Positions 1-11,400 of a DNA stretch of 64,000 nucleotides are shown here, in pieces. The stretch covers positions 42,919,001-42,983,000 of the forward strand of contig NC_080560.1 in assembly GCF_030253575.1 (NCBI RefSeq), in the 5' to 3' direction. The stretch is from Rhododendron vialii. Its lineage: Eukaryota > Streptophyta > Magnoliopsida > Ericales > Ericaceae. Both the position numbers and the translations under genes were made by a program. The first letter of the stretch is position 1; every line of letters starts with the position of its first letter. The notes below the pieces were generated by a model. That model was given only the letters and a program-made list of their open reading frames with translations. It did no database searches and had not been told where the DNA came from.

Positions 1-259
1 TGACTAGTAGGTGTTCATCTGAGATCTTAACCAAATATGCCACTCTGTCAGTTATTTCCCACGAGTAAACAGACCACAAAACAGGAGCAATAGATGGTGT
101 AATAAATCTATGAATAAGGAAGCCAACCTATTCTGTAATTCTAGTAACCGATTTCAGCAGACAATTCGGAGACTTTCCTAAAGAACCAGAAGGCCCAAAA
201 AAAGACGTCCAAACACTAAATTTTTCAATAAAAAAGCAATGTTGCAAGAATTTTGTCAC

Positions 260-1743
260 CTCTTGATCTTCCCGAACCCTCTGTTCCCTATGACAAGACA
301 GCTGAGAGGGATATTATCAACCGCCTCACAAATCTTCTCCCGAGCATCTCCCCAGTAGATCTTCAAAAGCACCACAATCTGTTCAGGAATGCACACAATG
401 TACTTGTTTTAGTTCAGTTATAGACTTCAACAATATGGACCATTTCCAAAGTCGGGAATTCAGAAATGCAAGAGGGGGGAAGGAAGTTGCACCTCTTTCT
501 GCCTAGCAGCGGTATTGACAATATCCAAACTCTCAGGGTCAGGGTGAACCCCATATTTCTTCATAATGTTGGGGTCAGATAACTCAGTCAAAGGGATAAG
601 GGCTGCAAAAAATGTAGAAATACCTGAATCAGTAACACCCATTACATACAAACTGAAAATGTACCCAACTGCACAAGCCTCGAGTCCAAACGACAGGCAT
701 GCACATAGCTTTCTAGGATTCAAAACAGAATACTTATCCAATTAAATTGAATTTTAACGGTACAAAATTGTGTACTTGCCAAACTAGTTATTAAACATAA
801 ACGCAAAAGTGACAATATCATCCTGTCAAACAACCTTACATTGTCTGATAGAACCATTGACAAAAACAGGTCATCACACAATTTGCACGAGCGAGTACAA
901 CCAAACTACTACTATGGCCACAAGATTTTGAAAGAACGCCATCCAAGATAATAATGTGCCCAAGCCAAAACATATTTCCCTAATTCTACATAATACTAGT
1001 GTGCAGTACCATAGTCAATAAAAAATTACAGCTATCCATTGCCATGACCAAGATCCAGTTTTCAAAATCACCAAGCAAAGTAGCAACATAATTGAATAAA
1101 GAATCAATTGTGCTACGGATACAGAACCAAAGGCAGAAGCTTTTTGACCTTGGCTGTATGTACGCTCGTATCTTTCTTGGACTTGGAGGAAGCTTCTAAA
1201 GCTGATAACTACTGGAAGGGCCTTTGCGAAATAACACATGTTGTCTGACAGAAACTATTGCTCATGGCCGCAAACTATTGCTCATGGCCAAGAGCAAGTT
1301 TTTCCACATGACCGCAAACTATTGTTCATGGCCGCAATTTTTAAAAATACACGAAAAAAAAAATCCATCTTTTATTTATAAGTAAATCAATCTTTTTTGT
1401 TTCCATTTCTCTTTTACTAATTATCGAACTAAAAGAATATAATTTCCTTTCTTATCCTTTTCTTTTTTGTTCCTTACCCATTTTTAATACAAAACAGAGA
1501 TCCACCAAAACATGTAAATATCCAGAGAGAGAGAGAGAGAGAGAGAGAGATACGCGAGCCAGTGGTTCCCCAAAGCTGCATCTCGCCCTGCTCGTAGTTC
1601 CCTTCAGGCTGAGCGGTGACGAGGACAAGGTAATCCCCTTGGCGGACAACGTTATCCACCGCCCACTTCAGTGCTTCCCTGCTACACGGCGAGAAATCAA
1701 CCGCCACACCCACCCTTCTCTCTCCTTCCATCTCTCTCTCCAC
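260..1743 (-). CDS. Universal stress protein A-like gene, partial (3' end outside window)
   Basis: This encodes a small plant USP-domain protein, a family of cytosolic alpha/beta nucleotide-binding proteins linked to abiotic stress. Three exons are visible on the minus strand: 1554-1743, 493-602 and 260-378, all with GT-AG borders and matching phases. Exon 1 gives the USP start (VGVAVDFSPCSREALKWAVDN), exon 2 continues PLIPLTELSDPNIMKKYGV, and exon 3 gives KIYWGDAREKICEAVDNIPL followed by SCLVIGNRGFGKIKR, the start of the G-2x-G-9x-G(S/T) loop. The last exon, expected to hold the ending of that loop (ILGSVS...), is not in bases 1-259 and must lie to the left. The ATG at 1743 is used; a second in-frame ATG lies four codons further on. 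Intron 1 (603-1553) begins directly with a CT microsatellite. Family call is certain; the exact paralogue is not. Confidence 0.88.
1252..1336. repeat. Short tandem repeat in USP intron 1
   Basis: The 20-bp unit AAACTATTGCTCATGGCCGC occurs twice head to tail from 1252 and again, slightly changed, at about 1316-1336 after a 25-bp spacer. No coding or structural role is seen. Confidence 0.6.
1524..1550. repeat. (GA)n microsatellite abutting the USP exon 1 donor
   Basis: About 13 uninterrupted GA units, read as CT in the transcript, start two bases after the GT donor of exon 1. A second, interrupted CT run lies at 1770-1794 in the presumed 5' leader of the same gene. Confidence 0.9.
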
Positions 1744-3309
1744 TCTCTAAAAGTATCAGCTGTAATCTCCTCTCTCTCTCCCTCTCTCTCTCTCCAAATT
1801 GATCAGCGCTAATGGTGCCGTGCGAGGACAAAAGGCAATGAATGAACGTAATGATTTTGTCTGTTAAAAAAAAAAAAAAAAAACGTAATGATTTTGCAGA
1901 GAATTTTCATTAAACGTGAACTTGTCATTTAGAACGTTGGATTGTTTGACTGTGGAATAGATCTGACGGTTTGCAGTAATGGATTAAAAATCTTATCTTC
2001 TGGCTCACACGTTGAAGGACTTCTCTTTATGTCAATAATGCATATCCGACAATGACGATAATGTCTTGTGGGTTCCACTTTCTGGGATTAGTGGGATATT
2101 TTGTTTTCCTTAATTAACGGTACGTCTTGATCAGTTTGTGCATATTTCGATTAATTTTTGGATAATTTGTGTGTAATTTAACTACTTGCAGAGTCTTGAA
2201 GTTGAGAATCGAGCAAACCTTCGAATGACTCCAAATTTGAAATGATTGTCCTGCACAATTAATTTTAACATGCAACTTCACAAAGGATAATCATAGAGGG
2301 ACTCGGGGATGCTGCTCGGCAACTCCCTATCGAGAGGTTCCAGAGCGATCGATTCGGTTGTTTTATCTCGGCACGATCGACTCGGATCGAATTTGAGCCA
2401 TCTATTTGCTCAATTAAGATCTAAGCCGTCGATTGCCGAATGACTGCAACACTCTACAAAGACATGCTTGACTGCATCTCCCATTCCATCATGCAGTACG
2501 TGTTTTCTCATTCTTAGAGATACCCAGCTTTTTCTAAACTATAATGTTCAATAATTGTAACTTTTGAAACAAATACTATCAGTTTTTGCTAAAACTTAAT
2601 GCCAATTTCAGAGACAATTTAGTTCGTTTTTATTGAAACTATCCCTAACATAAAACTCTAATAAGAACTCTATTTCGTAGCTATTGTAAACACCCACAAT
2701 TTCAGCTATCTCGTAAATAAAGGCAGTAGGAATCGATACTAGTGTAGGTATAACCTCTCCTCCACACATAATCTCTACATACTCCTCCAGATCTTCAATT
2801 GTGGCTCTCGTCTTTAGCTTAAAAAAATGATCCTAACTATTTATCTCATAGATACCATAGGCTAGAATATTCTTGAAACAAATTAGCTAATAATCAAACA
2901 TCGATAAATGTGTTGGGCAATCGTTTTTTTTTTTTATATAATTAAAATGGACAGTGAAAAAACTAAATTAACACCTTTATTCTAACAATCAAAACATGAT
3001 TATTCACATACTTATCAATTTTCAATAAAGTTGATTTTTTTGCAAAAATACGCGCGCTAGACTGCAAGCTTGACAAGACGAAGGGTTTGGGTGTATTTAG
3101 TCAGGGTATTTTGTATTACGTTCTCATTTTATGCAACTGACCTCATCAACAGCAATAACAAAAGTGCTAAACAAATTGCAGTTTGCTTTAACCAGATTGC
3201 ATCAACTTTTTGTTTATAACTTAGGAGTCCAGGCCAGCTTAAGAATACATCGACTTTATGTCTCAGTAATTTAAGAGCAGCCGACCAAATGTGCAAGGAA
3301 ACAATTATG
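1744..3309. other. Intergenic, USP 5' side to DUF247 3' side
   Basis: AT-rich sequence with a CT-rich stretch next to the USP start, a 20-bp A run at about 1865 and a T run at 2923. A minus-strand frame of about 60 codons at 2640-2830 reads coherently (it includes MCGGEVIPTLVSIPTAFIYE) but I do not recognise it. No gene is supported. Confidence 0.5.
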
Positions 3310-3311
3310 TA

Positions 3312-3550
3312 CTCCCTCCGTCCCAGTTTGTTTGTCCAATTTCGACATACGTGTCTTTTAAAAAATTGTCTATATCTCATAATCTATAATGTTTTACATA
3401 ATTTGGAAAATATCATATTTTATATTTAATTGAGATATATCAAACAAGATCCATATTACATATAAAAAACATCATAAATTAAAACATATAGACAATTTTG
3501 TAAGAGGTTCCAAATAGTGAAAAGAGACAAACAAATCGGGACGGATGGAG
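3312..3550. mobile_element. Stowaway-type MITE (Tc1/mariner)
   Basis: The 239-bp element begins CTCCCTCCGTCCC and ends with the imperfect inverted copy GGGACGGATGGAG, flanked by TA on both sides (3310-3311 and 3551-3552). This is the Stowaway signature. It lies 32 bp beyond the DUF247 stop codon, probably in its 3' untranslated region. Confidence 0.92.
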
Positions 3551-3582
3551 TATCAAACAAACTATACACAAATTTATCTTGC

Positions 3583-4890
3583 CTAAAAGTGGTGGGATGA
3601 GGAGGACAGTACTGAAAGCAAACTTCCAGTGAGAGTGAAAGCAACAAACAGAATGGCAAGAATGAACCCTGCAACTGCCAATGGAGTCCTTTTGCACCTC
3701 CCCTTCATTTTCCAGCACCATTGCCACCAACTAGTCCTTGTATACCTGTTCACTTCTTCATAAGTTTCTTTGTAGTAAACATCTTTTGCCTCCACCTCCA
3801 CACGAATCTTCTTGAACAAATCAAGAATCTCTTGCTTTCTCTCCAGCCCATTTGCGAGAATTCTCTTCCTGGAAAGCAATTTCAAGTCTTTCTCAGATTG
3901 GATGACTTTAGCCAGAAGAAACACGTAAGATGTGACATACTTTGTGTGATCACGACGACAATGCTCCAATGCAATGAGGTTTCTGAACAAAATCTGGGTA
4001 TAGTAATGAACGTTCAAAGGTGGGATCTTGAGTACTCCATTGACAAACTTTACGTCCAATAAGCTTTTCGTTGGGGCATTCGACTTGAATCTAATCCCCG
4101 ATTTCTGCATTTTTGTTGCGCATTCCAGATTTATCTGCCCAACCCGTGATTCCACTGCAGGGTACGTCGGGAGGTAACAGTTGTGGATTAAGTCAAGTAA
4201 ATGGCTACAGTCTAGGCTATATTTTTCTTCAAGGCTTCGTAAATCTCCTGGAATCATCCTTTTAAAGAAACCCAATGCAATCTCAGGGAGAGACTTGGTA
4301 CATTGATCGGGAATCGGAACAAGACCAAACAAACGTTGTAGAACACAGAAAGGGATTTGGTTTTCAAGCAATATCATGTCACTCCTCAACAGGAAGAACG
4401 TATCCTTCACGTTGAAGAAAGGATCGTCTCTACGTCTCAAACCCTTGATAGAGTACTTGAGGAGAAGCTCAATTATGAAGCAACCGTCGACTAACATCGT
4501 TTTTACTAGTTCATCACTGTTGAGATTGATTTCCTCCCCGTAGAATTTTCGTACCTTTGGCTCCAACTCTTTCAGTGCCTTCACACACCTGTGCAAACAT
4601 GCTTCTACATTTGGCTCCCGATTGAGGAGTGCATAGAGATATCGCCATTTTTTATCCTCCGTGTCTATTAACTTGTGGAGAGGACCAACTGAGACAAGTT
4701 GAGGGAAGTAAAACTTCTCGTTGTCTTTGGAAATGGTGTGTGGGACTCTGCAGATGCAATGGGGGACAGAAACAGTGTCCATTAGTTCTTTTATCTTCAA
4801 CATCAGATACGTCTCGTCTTCTTGTTTGATTTCAACTGACACATGATCTGTCGAGCACGTTCCTATCTGTGTTCTACTTCCTGGTTCCAT
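3583..4890 (-). CDS. DUF247 (UPF0481) membrane-anchored protein, single exon
   Basis: The 435-residue intact frame has the layout of the plant DUF247 family (UPF0481, At3g47200-like): an N-terminal variable part, the conserved entry CICRVPHTI...FYFPQLVSVGPLH near residues 45-72, the central MLVDGCFIIELLL and DMILLENQIPFCVLQRLF motifs, and one C-terminal hydrophobic segment (LAVAGFILAILFVAFTLTGSL, about residues 404-424) predicted to anchor it in the membrane. Length is normal for the family. The biochemical role is generally unknown; some grass members take part in self-incompatibility. The start at 4890 is the first in-frame ATG. Upstream there is a possible 5'-leader intron, not resolved. 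Confidence 0.93.
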   Translation of the reverse strand: MEPGSRTQIGTCSTDHVSVEIKQEDETYLMLKIKELMDTVSVPHCICRVPHTISKDNEKFYFPQLVSVGPLHKLIDTEDKKWRYLYALLNREPNVEACLHRCVKALKELEPKVRKFYGEEINLNSDELVKTMLVDGCFIIELLLKYSIKGLRRRDDPFFNVKDTFFLLRSDMILLENQIPFCVLQRLFGLVPIPDQCTKSLPEIALGFFKRMIPGDLRSLEEKYSLDCSHLLDLIHNCYLPTYPAVESRVGQINLECATKMQKSGIRFKSNAPTKSLLDVKFVNGVLKIPPLNVHYYTQILFRNLIALEHCRRDHTKYVTSYVFLLAKVIQSEKDLKLLSRKRILANGLERKQEILDLFKKIRVEVEAKDVYYKETYEEVNRYTRTSWWQWCWKMKGRCKRTPLAVAGFILAILFVAFTLTGSLLSVLSSSSHHF

Positions 4891-5841
4891 TCGTTACCTC
4901 AAATTACTGCCGAATTTCCTGAGGACTGCTTTCTGCAAGCACAAATTTATAGTAGTTAAATACACACTAATGTACCTGACAATTTTTCAAAATGCTTGCT
5001 AGCAACTAAGTTACTGTTATAGCTAAAAGGTGACTATAAGTGAGATGGTATAGATAAAGAGAAGAAAATTTACAACCTTGCTGAATCCCAGACGGCAATT
5101 TTTATGTTCCACCACCTTCTCTGCTACCCACTCGTATTCGAAAACCCTAAAATGGGCAACATAGTTTCTGATTCAACAAGAACTTTTCTTTCTGGTGTTA
5201 AAAATAATCGAAAGAGAAATACGGGAGAAAATGCAGGTTCATGTTTCTTACAATACATGTGGAAATTTTCAAATGGGGTGATTGGGATCATTACAAAGGA
5301 TCCGGCTACTCTAGAGTCCAAACCTGGACTGCAAGAAGCAGTCGCATCTTGACCGCCTATCAATTTACAAAAAACTCTTGCTGGTATATATATACGAGTC
5401 AACTCTTACCGTAAGAGTCCTTTAACAAATGTAAACTACTATTAAAAATACTTTTGGACGATCAAGATTGCACAGAATGCTCTCCCCAATTCAAACCAAG
5501 ATCGCAAAGAAGCCAAATCCAATTACAACCGATTCTTTGAGCGAAAGTGGATCTGAGTGTTACATTTTCTTGATATCTTTTTGTGGAGGTAGAGTTCTGC
5601 AAACAACTCAATTCGTAGTTCAAATACCAGTTTTCATGAAGAACAAGCAACATGCAAGTGCATGCTATGATATTGCCCCTCTAGTCCTAGTAAGAATGTG
5701 TTGGGGCCCTGACCTAACATTTGTATTGTTCCTAACTTCCTATCCTTTCTGCATAAATAATGAATTCTTTTCAGATCCAAATAGAGCATTTAAAGACATT
5801 GTTCGCAGTAAAGAAAACAATTTGTCATAGATATAGGCCTC

Positions 5842-6073
5842 GGATCCCGTGTCACTTCTTTTTAATTAATAATTAGGCTTCTCTGCAATCTGTGTTGGAC
5901 TGCAGAGAACAGTCTGTATAATCTCATCCATCCAAAAGTGTTTTTAATAGATAGAATTCGTTCAAAGTTTCTTCTGGAAAGAATTGTTTTAAAAGCTGGA
6001 CCATTAATTGCTAAACAGTCGAGATGAGATTGCACAGACTTCTCTGCAATTCGCTTGCAGAGAAGCCGGATCC
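5842..6073. mobile_element. Candidate MITE with GGATCC / TTCTCTGCA inverted ends
   Basis: Both ends carry GGATCC followed within 40 bp by CTTCTCTGCA in inverted orientation, with a further inner pair (TGCAGAGAA). The inner phrase GAGATGAGATTGCACAG recurs at 50444-50460, and related text (TCCAAACCTGGACT / TCCAAACCCAGACT) occurs at about 5319 and 44692, so this looks like a decayed dispersed family. Target duplication was not found. Confidence 0.4.
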
Positions 6074-7117
6074 TTCAACTAATTGCCTACAACGAGAATA
6101 TTGAACTTACCTTGATCCGACAGAGACAAAATCCAGAGAAAAAGCATATGGCATAAATGTGCATGATTGGCTCAATCCATTTTCACTACTTCAGACTTAG
6201 GGGAAATGATCATGAGAAAATTAGCATATTGAACTTGTCTTTACATTTAAATATATAGACAAGAGGTCCAGTGGGCATCCAAGGTGACTTGAGGAGTTTG
6301 GTTAGAGAAACTAATACAAGTAAACAGCAAATTAATTAAGAAGAATCTAAGGGGTTTTTTTTCCCCACAAAGAGCTGGAATCCTGTCTGGAAAGCATTTT
6401 AAACACCCCAAGAGAAAGCAAAGCGTGTCTGAAGTAAAGCTAAACTGATGCTTCTGAGAAAATTAAAGAACTAAGTAATAAGTACTTTAGTAATGTCACA
6501 ATGGGAATCAGATGCATCAAGCTGGAAGAATCTATAGGGTCAAAACATGTTACACGTTGATCACAAAACAACCAGGAAAAAACAAAAATCTTCTTAGCAT
6601 CTAGCAAGTGTATCTATAGAAAGAAATACATGTCTTTGCTCTGTAAATCAATAAAAGTTGGTCGAGGTGCGCGGGATTATTAGGAGGGAAAAAAAAGGAA
6701 GGGAAAAGGCATATCAAGGTATTCATTCCCATAACACATTCGTACATGAGGATTTAGCTCCGGGCATGTTTGATAGCCATTGTTTAATTACGTATTTTGT
6801 GTTTGAATCAAGACACGAAGTATGTAGAGATTTACATAGAAAACAAATGAGTAAGCTAATAAGCAATGTTTACAGAAGGGGGCCTCAGTGGATTGACAAT
6901 TTTTCCTTTTCCTGGCGGCATTGAACATTATTAATCTTTTGTGATAGAGAGCAGGTCAATCCGCCTTTGGTCTTGAGATGATTCCACAATGTCATGAAAA
7001 ATAGTGAGATTGGATGTGAAACACAAATGAACCAATGCATTTTTTCTAACCTTTTTTTAAATCGAATCTTCCTTTTTGCCCATTTTCACAATGCAAAAGC
7101 CTCAAAACACCATCCGC

Positions 7118-7244
7118 TTACTAAAATAAGTACTTATTTTTTAAATAAGTTTTATTTTTTAATTTTACGTAATGTATTGTGATAGAATAACCTGTCTCGT
7201 AAAGCGAAAAATAAGTATTTAAAAAATAAGGAACTTAGCAGAAC
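7118..7244. mobile_element. MITE-like repeat rich in AAGTACTTATT
   Basis: It contains the palindrome AAAATAAGTACTTATTTT, inverted ATAAGT/ACTTAT words on both sides and the end GAACGGGGCC. This text is typical of a common plant MITE family; a longer relative is at 25240-25555. Borders are approximate. Confidence 0.35.
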
Positions 7245-7399
7245 GGGGCCTAATGTGACCAGTAAACACTCTTCTGTATTTTCCTCCATTCTCACAATGG
7301 GAAAAAAGAAAGAGAAAAGAGAGAATTTAAGGGAGGAGTGTGAGGTAAGGTTGTCTAATTAATCAAAACATAATTTGTAGCAAGTACGTGAAGATCTGA

Positions 7400-7830
7400 G
7401 ACTTTGGAGTTTGCTCCCTCGAGATCTCAAGTTCACTCTTGAATGTTGGGCATTGGAGCAAACTCATTTTGTCACCCTTAACAATTGGTGCATCACATGG
7501 TGAACAACTTTGTATGCCAAAACTACTGAGCACCTTATCAATATACGGTTTTTGTGATAAGCCAATATCGCTGCTTGCCGATAAGATATATCGACACACA
7601 ATACTAGAAAAAAAAAAAAAAAAGAATTTGCTCCCATTGATCTTATGATAAACACGCTCTTTCTCTATCCTCTTCCGCCAATTAGCAGCATCAATAGCAC
7701 AAACAGCCTGAAACTCCAGATAATGATCAAATTTCTGCCATGCTCCACTCAATTCAGCAAAGTACACAGCAGCGGATCGATGATTTTGTTCTAATGTACG
7801 AAGTCTCTTTCTTAACTCAAAACATTGAAT
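7400..7830 (-). mobile_element. Ty1/Copia LTR-retrotransposon relic (gag and RT scraps)
   Basis: Minus-strand translation at about 7640-7825 resembles the Copia gag core (ELRKRLRTLEQ, YFAELSGAWQKFDHYLEF, EKERVY), and 7410-7580 resembles the Copia reverse-transcriptase end (IGLSQKPYIDKVL, FGIQSCSPCDAPIVKGDK). The two lie next to each other, so most of the element is gone. It is broken and old-looking; no LTR was recognised. Confidence 0.7.
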
Positions 7831-8450
7831 AGGTTTGGGCTGCTATAGTCCAAATCATTATACCGCATTAACCTGACTGGAATGCCCCAATTACCCTTCC
7901 TATCTACAACTTCAGCTCAAGTTGTACCATGAGATGCCATCCCCCAGTCAGCAATCTTTTTGTTTTTTAGTCTGTTTTTCCGACAATTATACTTCACGAG
8001 AAATCCAAAACGAGTCCTTCCGCGAATGCACCATTTCGGGTACGCCGATTGCACACCGCATCATGTGAGACCCGCCTCAGAGTTCTATACAAATAATATT
8101 TGTTTAGAATACTTTTTCAAAATTCTTGTAAAAAATCAACTTAGTCGGATATCGACAATGACTTGATCAATTATTATAAATTGAATAAAGACCTGATCCA
8201 ACCCTTACCGGAATCCGACCACCTGATTTTTTCCTCAAATTTCCTTTGAAAATATATTTTAAAAAAATTGAAGGTTTCCAATTAGTACTCCATTTATATG
8301 TGTAATAACAAACCCAACACGGTGACCGTGACGAAAGACGATGCCGTCGATGCGTCCTCTGAATTTGTGCTGATACGATCAGAAATCCTTCCTCGAGAAA
8401 TCCTAGGGTTTTCGTCACTGCATTTCCCTGCTACGTGAATCTCACAAAAA
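7831..8450. other. Upstream region of ALDH22A1
   Basis: No coding frame is supported. It should contain the ALDH22A1 promoter and 5' leader; no clear TATA box could be singled out. Confidence 0.4.
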
Positions 8451-11400
8451 ATGGCCTTCTGGTGGCCGCTGCTCGTTCTCGGACTCGCTTTCGCCATCTG
8501 TAAATTGTTGCTCATGCTCATTCCTCCCAATGTGCCTTCCATCGAAGTCGACGCTTCCGACAGTACCCCTCTCTCTCTACCCTCCCCTCTCTCTCTCTCT
8601 CTACATATATTTGATGGCGTTTTTTTCACCGTGTTTGTTTTTATGGTGACAGTGTTGGATGACGGAAACCAGACGAAGGAGAACAGCTTCATTTACGTGA
8701 GTGTCCGTTATTTTTTTGCTCGACTTCAGTTTGTGTGACTGTTTTGATACTGTAATGGTAGGTTTCAGACTCTGTAATCACGTTGCGTCGTTGTTTTCCT
8801 CTGTTTGTTTGTGTTTTTTGGAAGATTAAAGATCGGATGGTAGAAATACAATTTGCAATGTGAGTTATTGATCTTGTTTAGACGTTTGTGTTTATCGAAT
8901 CTGTTTAGTTTGAAGAATGGATAATCAACTAACACGGGTGGTGAGACGGTGTTGGGTGTATTGGAATGGAATGGAATGCTCATTCCCTTGGATGACTTGT
9001 TTTCATATTTAGTTTGTTAACAAACGATGTAATGTAGCCGACTCCATTTTGTGAATATTATGGAATGTGATGCCCTTGATAGAGCTCAATGGAGAAAAAA
9101 CAAATTTATGTAGCAAACCCCAATTGATTGGGACTTAAGACTCTGTTTGGTTTCGTTTCTAACAAGTAATGTAATGTTCGTTGAAAATTGAATTGTAATT
9201 GGTGAATGATCATTTTGTTGGGACGCCAAGGAATCAACCATTCCTTTCGTTTCCAAAATTATCTCATTGAGCAAAACACTCATTAGTGTAATACATTATC
9301 CTTCACCAATTCAGGTGAATGACCATTTCCTTGGGAGGCCAAGGAATCACCATTCAGTTCCTTTCCAAGTTGATTTCATTGAGCCAAACACTCTCTAGTG
9401 TATGACATTAAGAACTATTTAATGTGTTTCTTGTAGTTGACGTGATTTTCGTGTAGCTTTTATCTGTTTTCAGATTCAGGACAAGTGCTTTAAAATTTTC
9501 TTGATCTAGTTGGGACCTAATTAACTCACTTTCAAAATTTTGTGATGTTTAATGTTTCCTAATGAATAATTGGTAGAATCTCAAGATAACTTTATTGTTA
9601 ATATTTTATGTGGGATTTCCATGCAGGTACCTTCGAAAAGACATACTGGCAGAGTTCAGTGCTATGAGCCAGCAACGATGAAGTACCTGGGATACTTCTC
9701 AGAATTGAAGCCGGATGAGGTGGGTCATGTCATGTCATTATTGTTTATGTAGAAGTGGATTTATGAAATGGTTGATTTGGGAGGCAATGTTTTTATTGAT
9801 ATACGAAAAGAGAGCCAAGTCCACGTGCATGTTCTGCTAATTAGGCTGTTACTCTGGATTTGGGATAGATATAGTTTATTGTTCGTCTTTTTGTTATTGG
9901 TTTCTTGTGGTTGAAGGTGATATGTGTATTTATTTCCGTGTCAACTTTCTCATTCTATCTTACAGAATTAGGTGATGGGCTTAACATTTCAAGTTATTGG
10001 TGCAATTCTAGCCTTTCAATGTGGTGTGCTAGATTTGCTGCTATCTTGTTGTGCTGCTGGTAATAAAAAGTTTTCTAGTTTTAGCATTCATGCAACTCTT
10101 CTGTTGTGGTAACTCGGAGCACTTCACGTTGAAATACAGTTCCGTGGAATTATTGACCTTCCTCCAGTCATATACCTGCATTTTCACTACATGGATGACA
10201 AGATTCAGATATGAATTCACATTTACTTGCCTACTGTCCAAGGCCTGGGCTTTTTTTGCTTCTATGAGTACAGCCCCGGGCATCTACCATTAACCCTGCA
10301 ATGATCGGCCATATTATTGCTATCCATAATGGAAAAGAACATTTACCTATTTATGTAACAGATGGTATGGTATTGCCTGAAACTGTGTTTCAATAATCAT
10401 TTTCTCAGGTCAAAGAGCGTGTAGCTCTGGCAAGGAAGGCACAAATAGTATGGGCGGAGAGTAGTTTCAAGCAAAGACGTCAGTTTCTGCGGATACTTCT
10501 AAAATATATTATAGAGCACCAAGAGCTTATATGTGAGTAAGTACTATGATCTCTTTGTAGCCACTGACTTATTTTTCCCTTGAAGAGTAGCTAATGAATA
10601 GTGAGGATACATCCCAAAACCCGACACCCTAAAGATGCTTGAAAAGTAAATGAAGTCTGGTCATGATACATTAATAAGGTTGGACTATATTGATAAGATT
10701 TTGAGCAACATCTTGGTTCATCATCAATGCTTTTTTGTTTCCTTTTCCTTTGTGATTTTTGTTTAGCTTGCTGTTAGTTATTGGGATCAAGGTTTCATAT
10801 GTTACTTAAAGGTTCTTATGTAGAGGTTAGTTTGTCTTCATTCATGTCTCACTATTGTCAGAATCTCTTCACGTGATACTGGAAAGACTATGGTAGATGC
10901 TTCCTTGGGAGAAATAATGACAACCTGTGAGAAGATCACTTGGCTACTTTCAGAAGGGGAGCGGTGGCTAAGGCCTGAATACCGGTAACTCTAACCAACT
11001 TTTCTTGTTTTTTCTTCATTTGTTAAATCACACCAGACTAAATAAGTATGCATATTCTTCTTCCCTTCAAATTGTCTGCATACTACGGTAATGAATTGTA
11101 ATAGCTTTGTTGCAATCCCAATGTCTTGGAATCTCAGCCATAAAATCAGTTCTTGAATTTATTTGTGACTCTTGATGCTTCTGTCCGACTACTGATTAGC
11201 ATATGAAGGTGTCAGTGTGCCTTGTCCAAGACATACATGTTAGCATGCTTTTCAGGTTTAAAATCACCAAAAGGAGCAAAACTTTTCAAAATTATTGCCA
11301 CCTCTTTCTTGAGTTTGTATTACATTCTTATTGTGCAATTACACTCCTGTTGCATTTATTTTCAAGTGCCTTCGTAATAGTTATATGCGTTCAGTTGCAG

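Larger units (their letters stand above)
4891..7399. other. Intergenic between DUF247 gene and Copia relic
   Basis: No gene is supported; the open frames here show no family resemblance. It is the shared upstream side of the DUF247 gene. It holds a MITE candidate at 5842-6073 and an AAGTACTTATT-type repeat near 7118-7244. Confidence 0.5.

Noticed and set aside
1015-1239. 74-codon minus-strand frame inside USP intron 1
   Set aside because: It lies wholly between well-supported USP exons 1 and 2 and has no match I recognise; treated as intron.
5468-5830. 120-codon plus-strand open frame
   Set aside because: No recognisable motif, AT-rich random-like composition and a MITE candidate directly after it.
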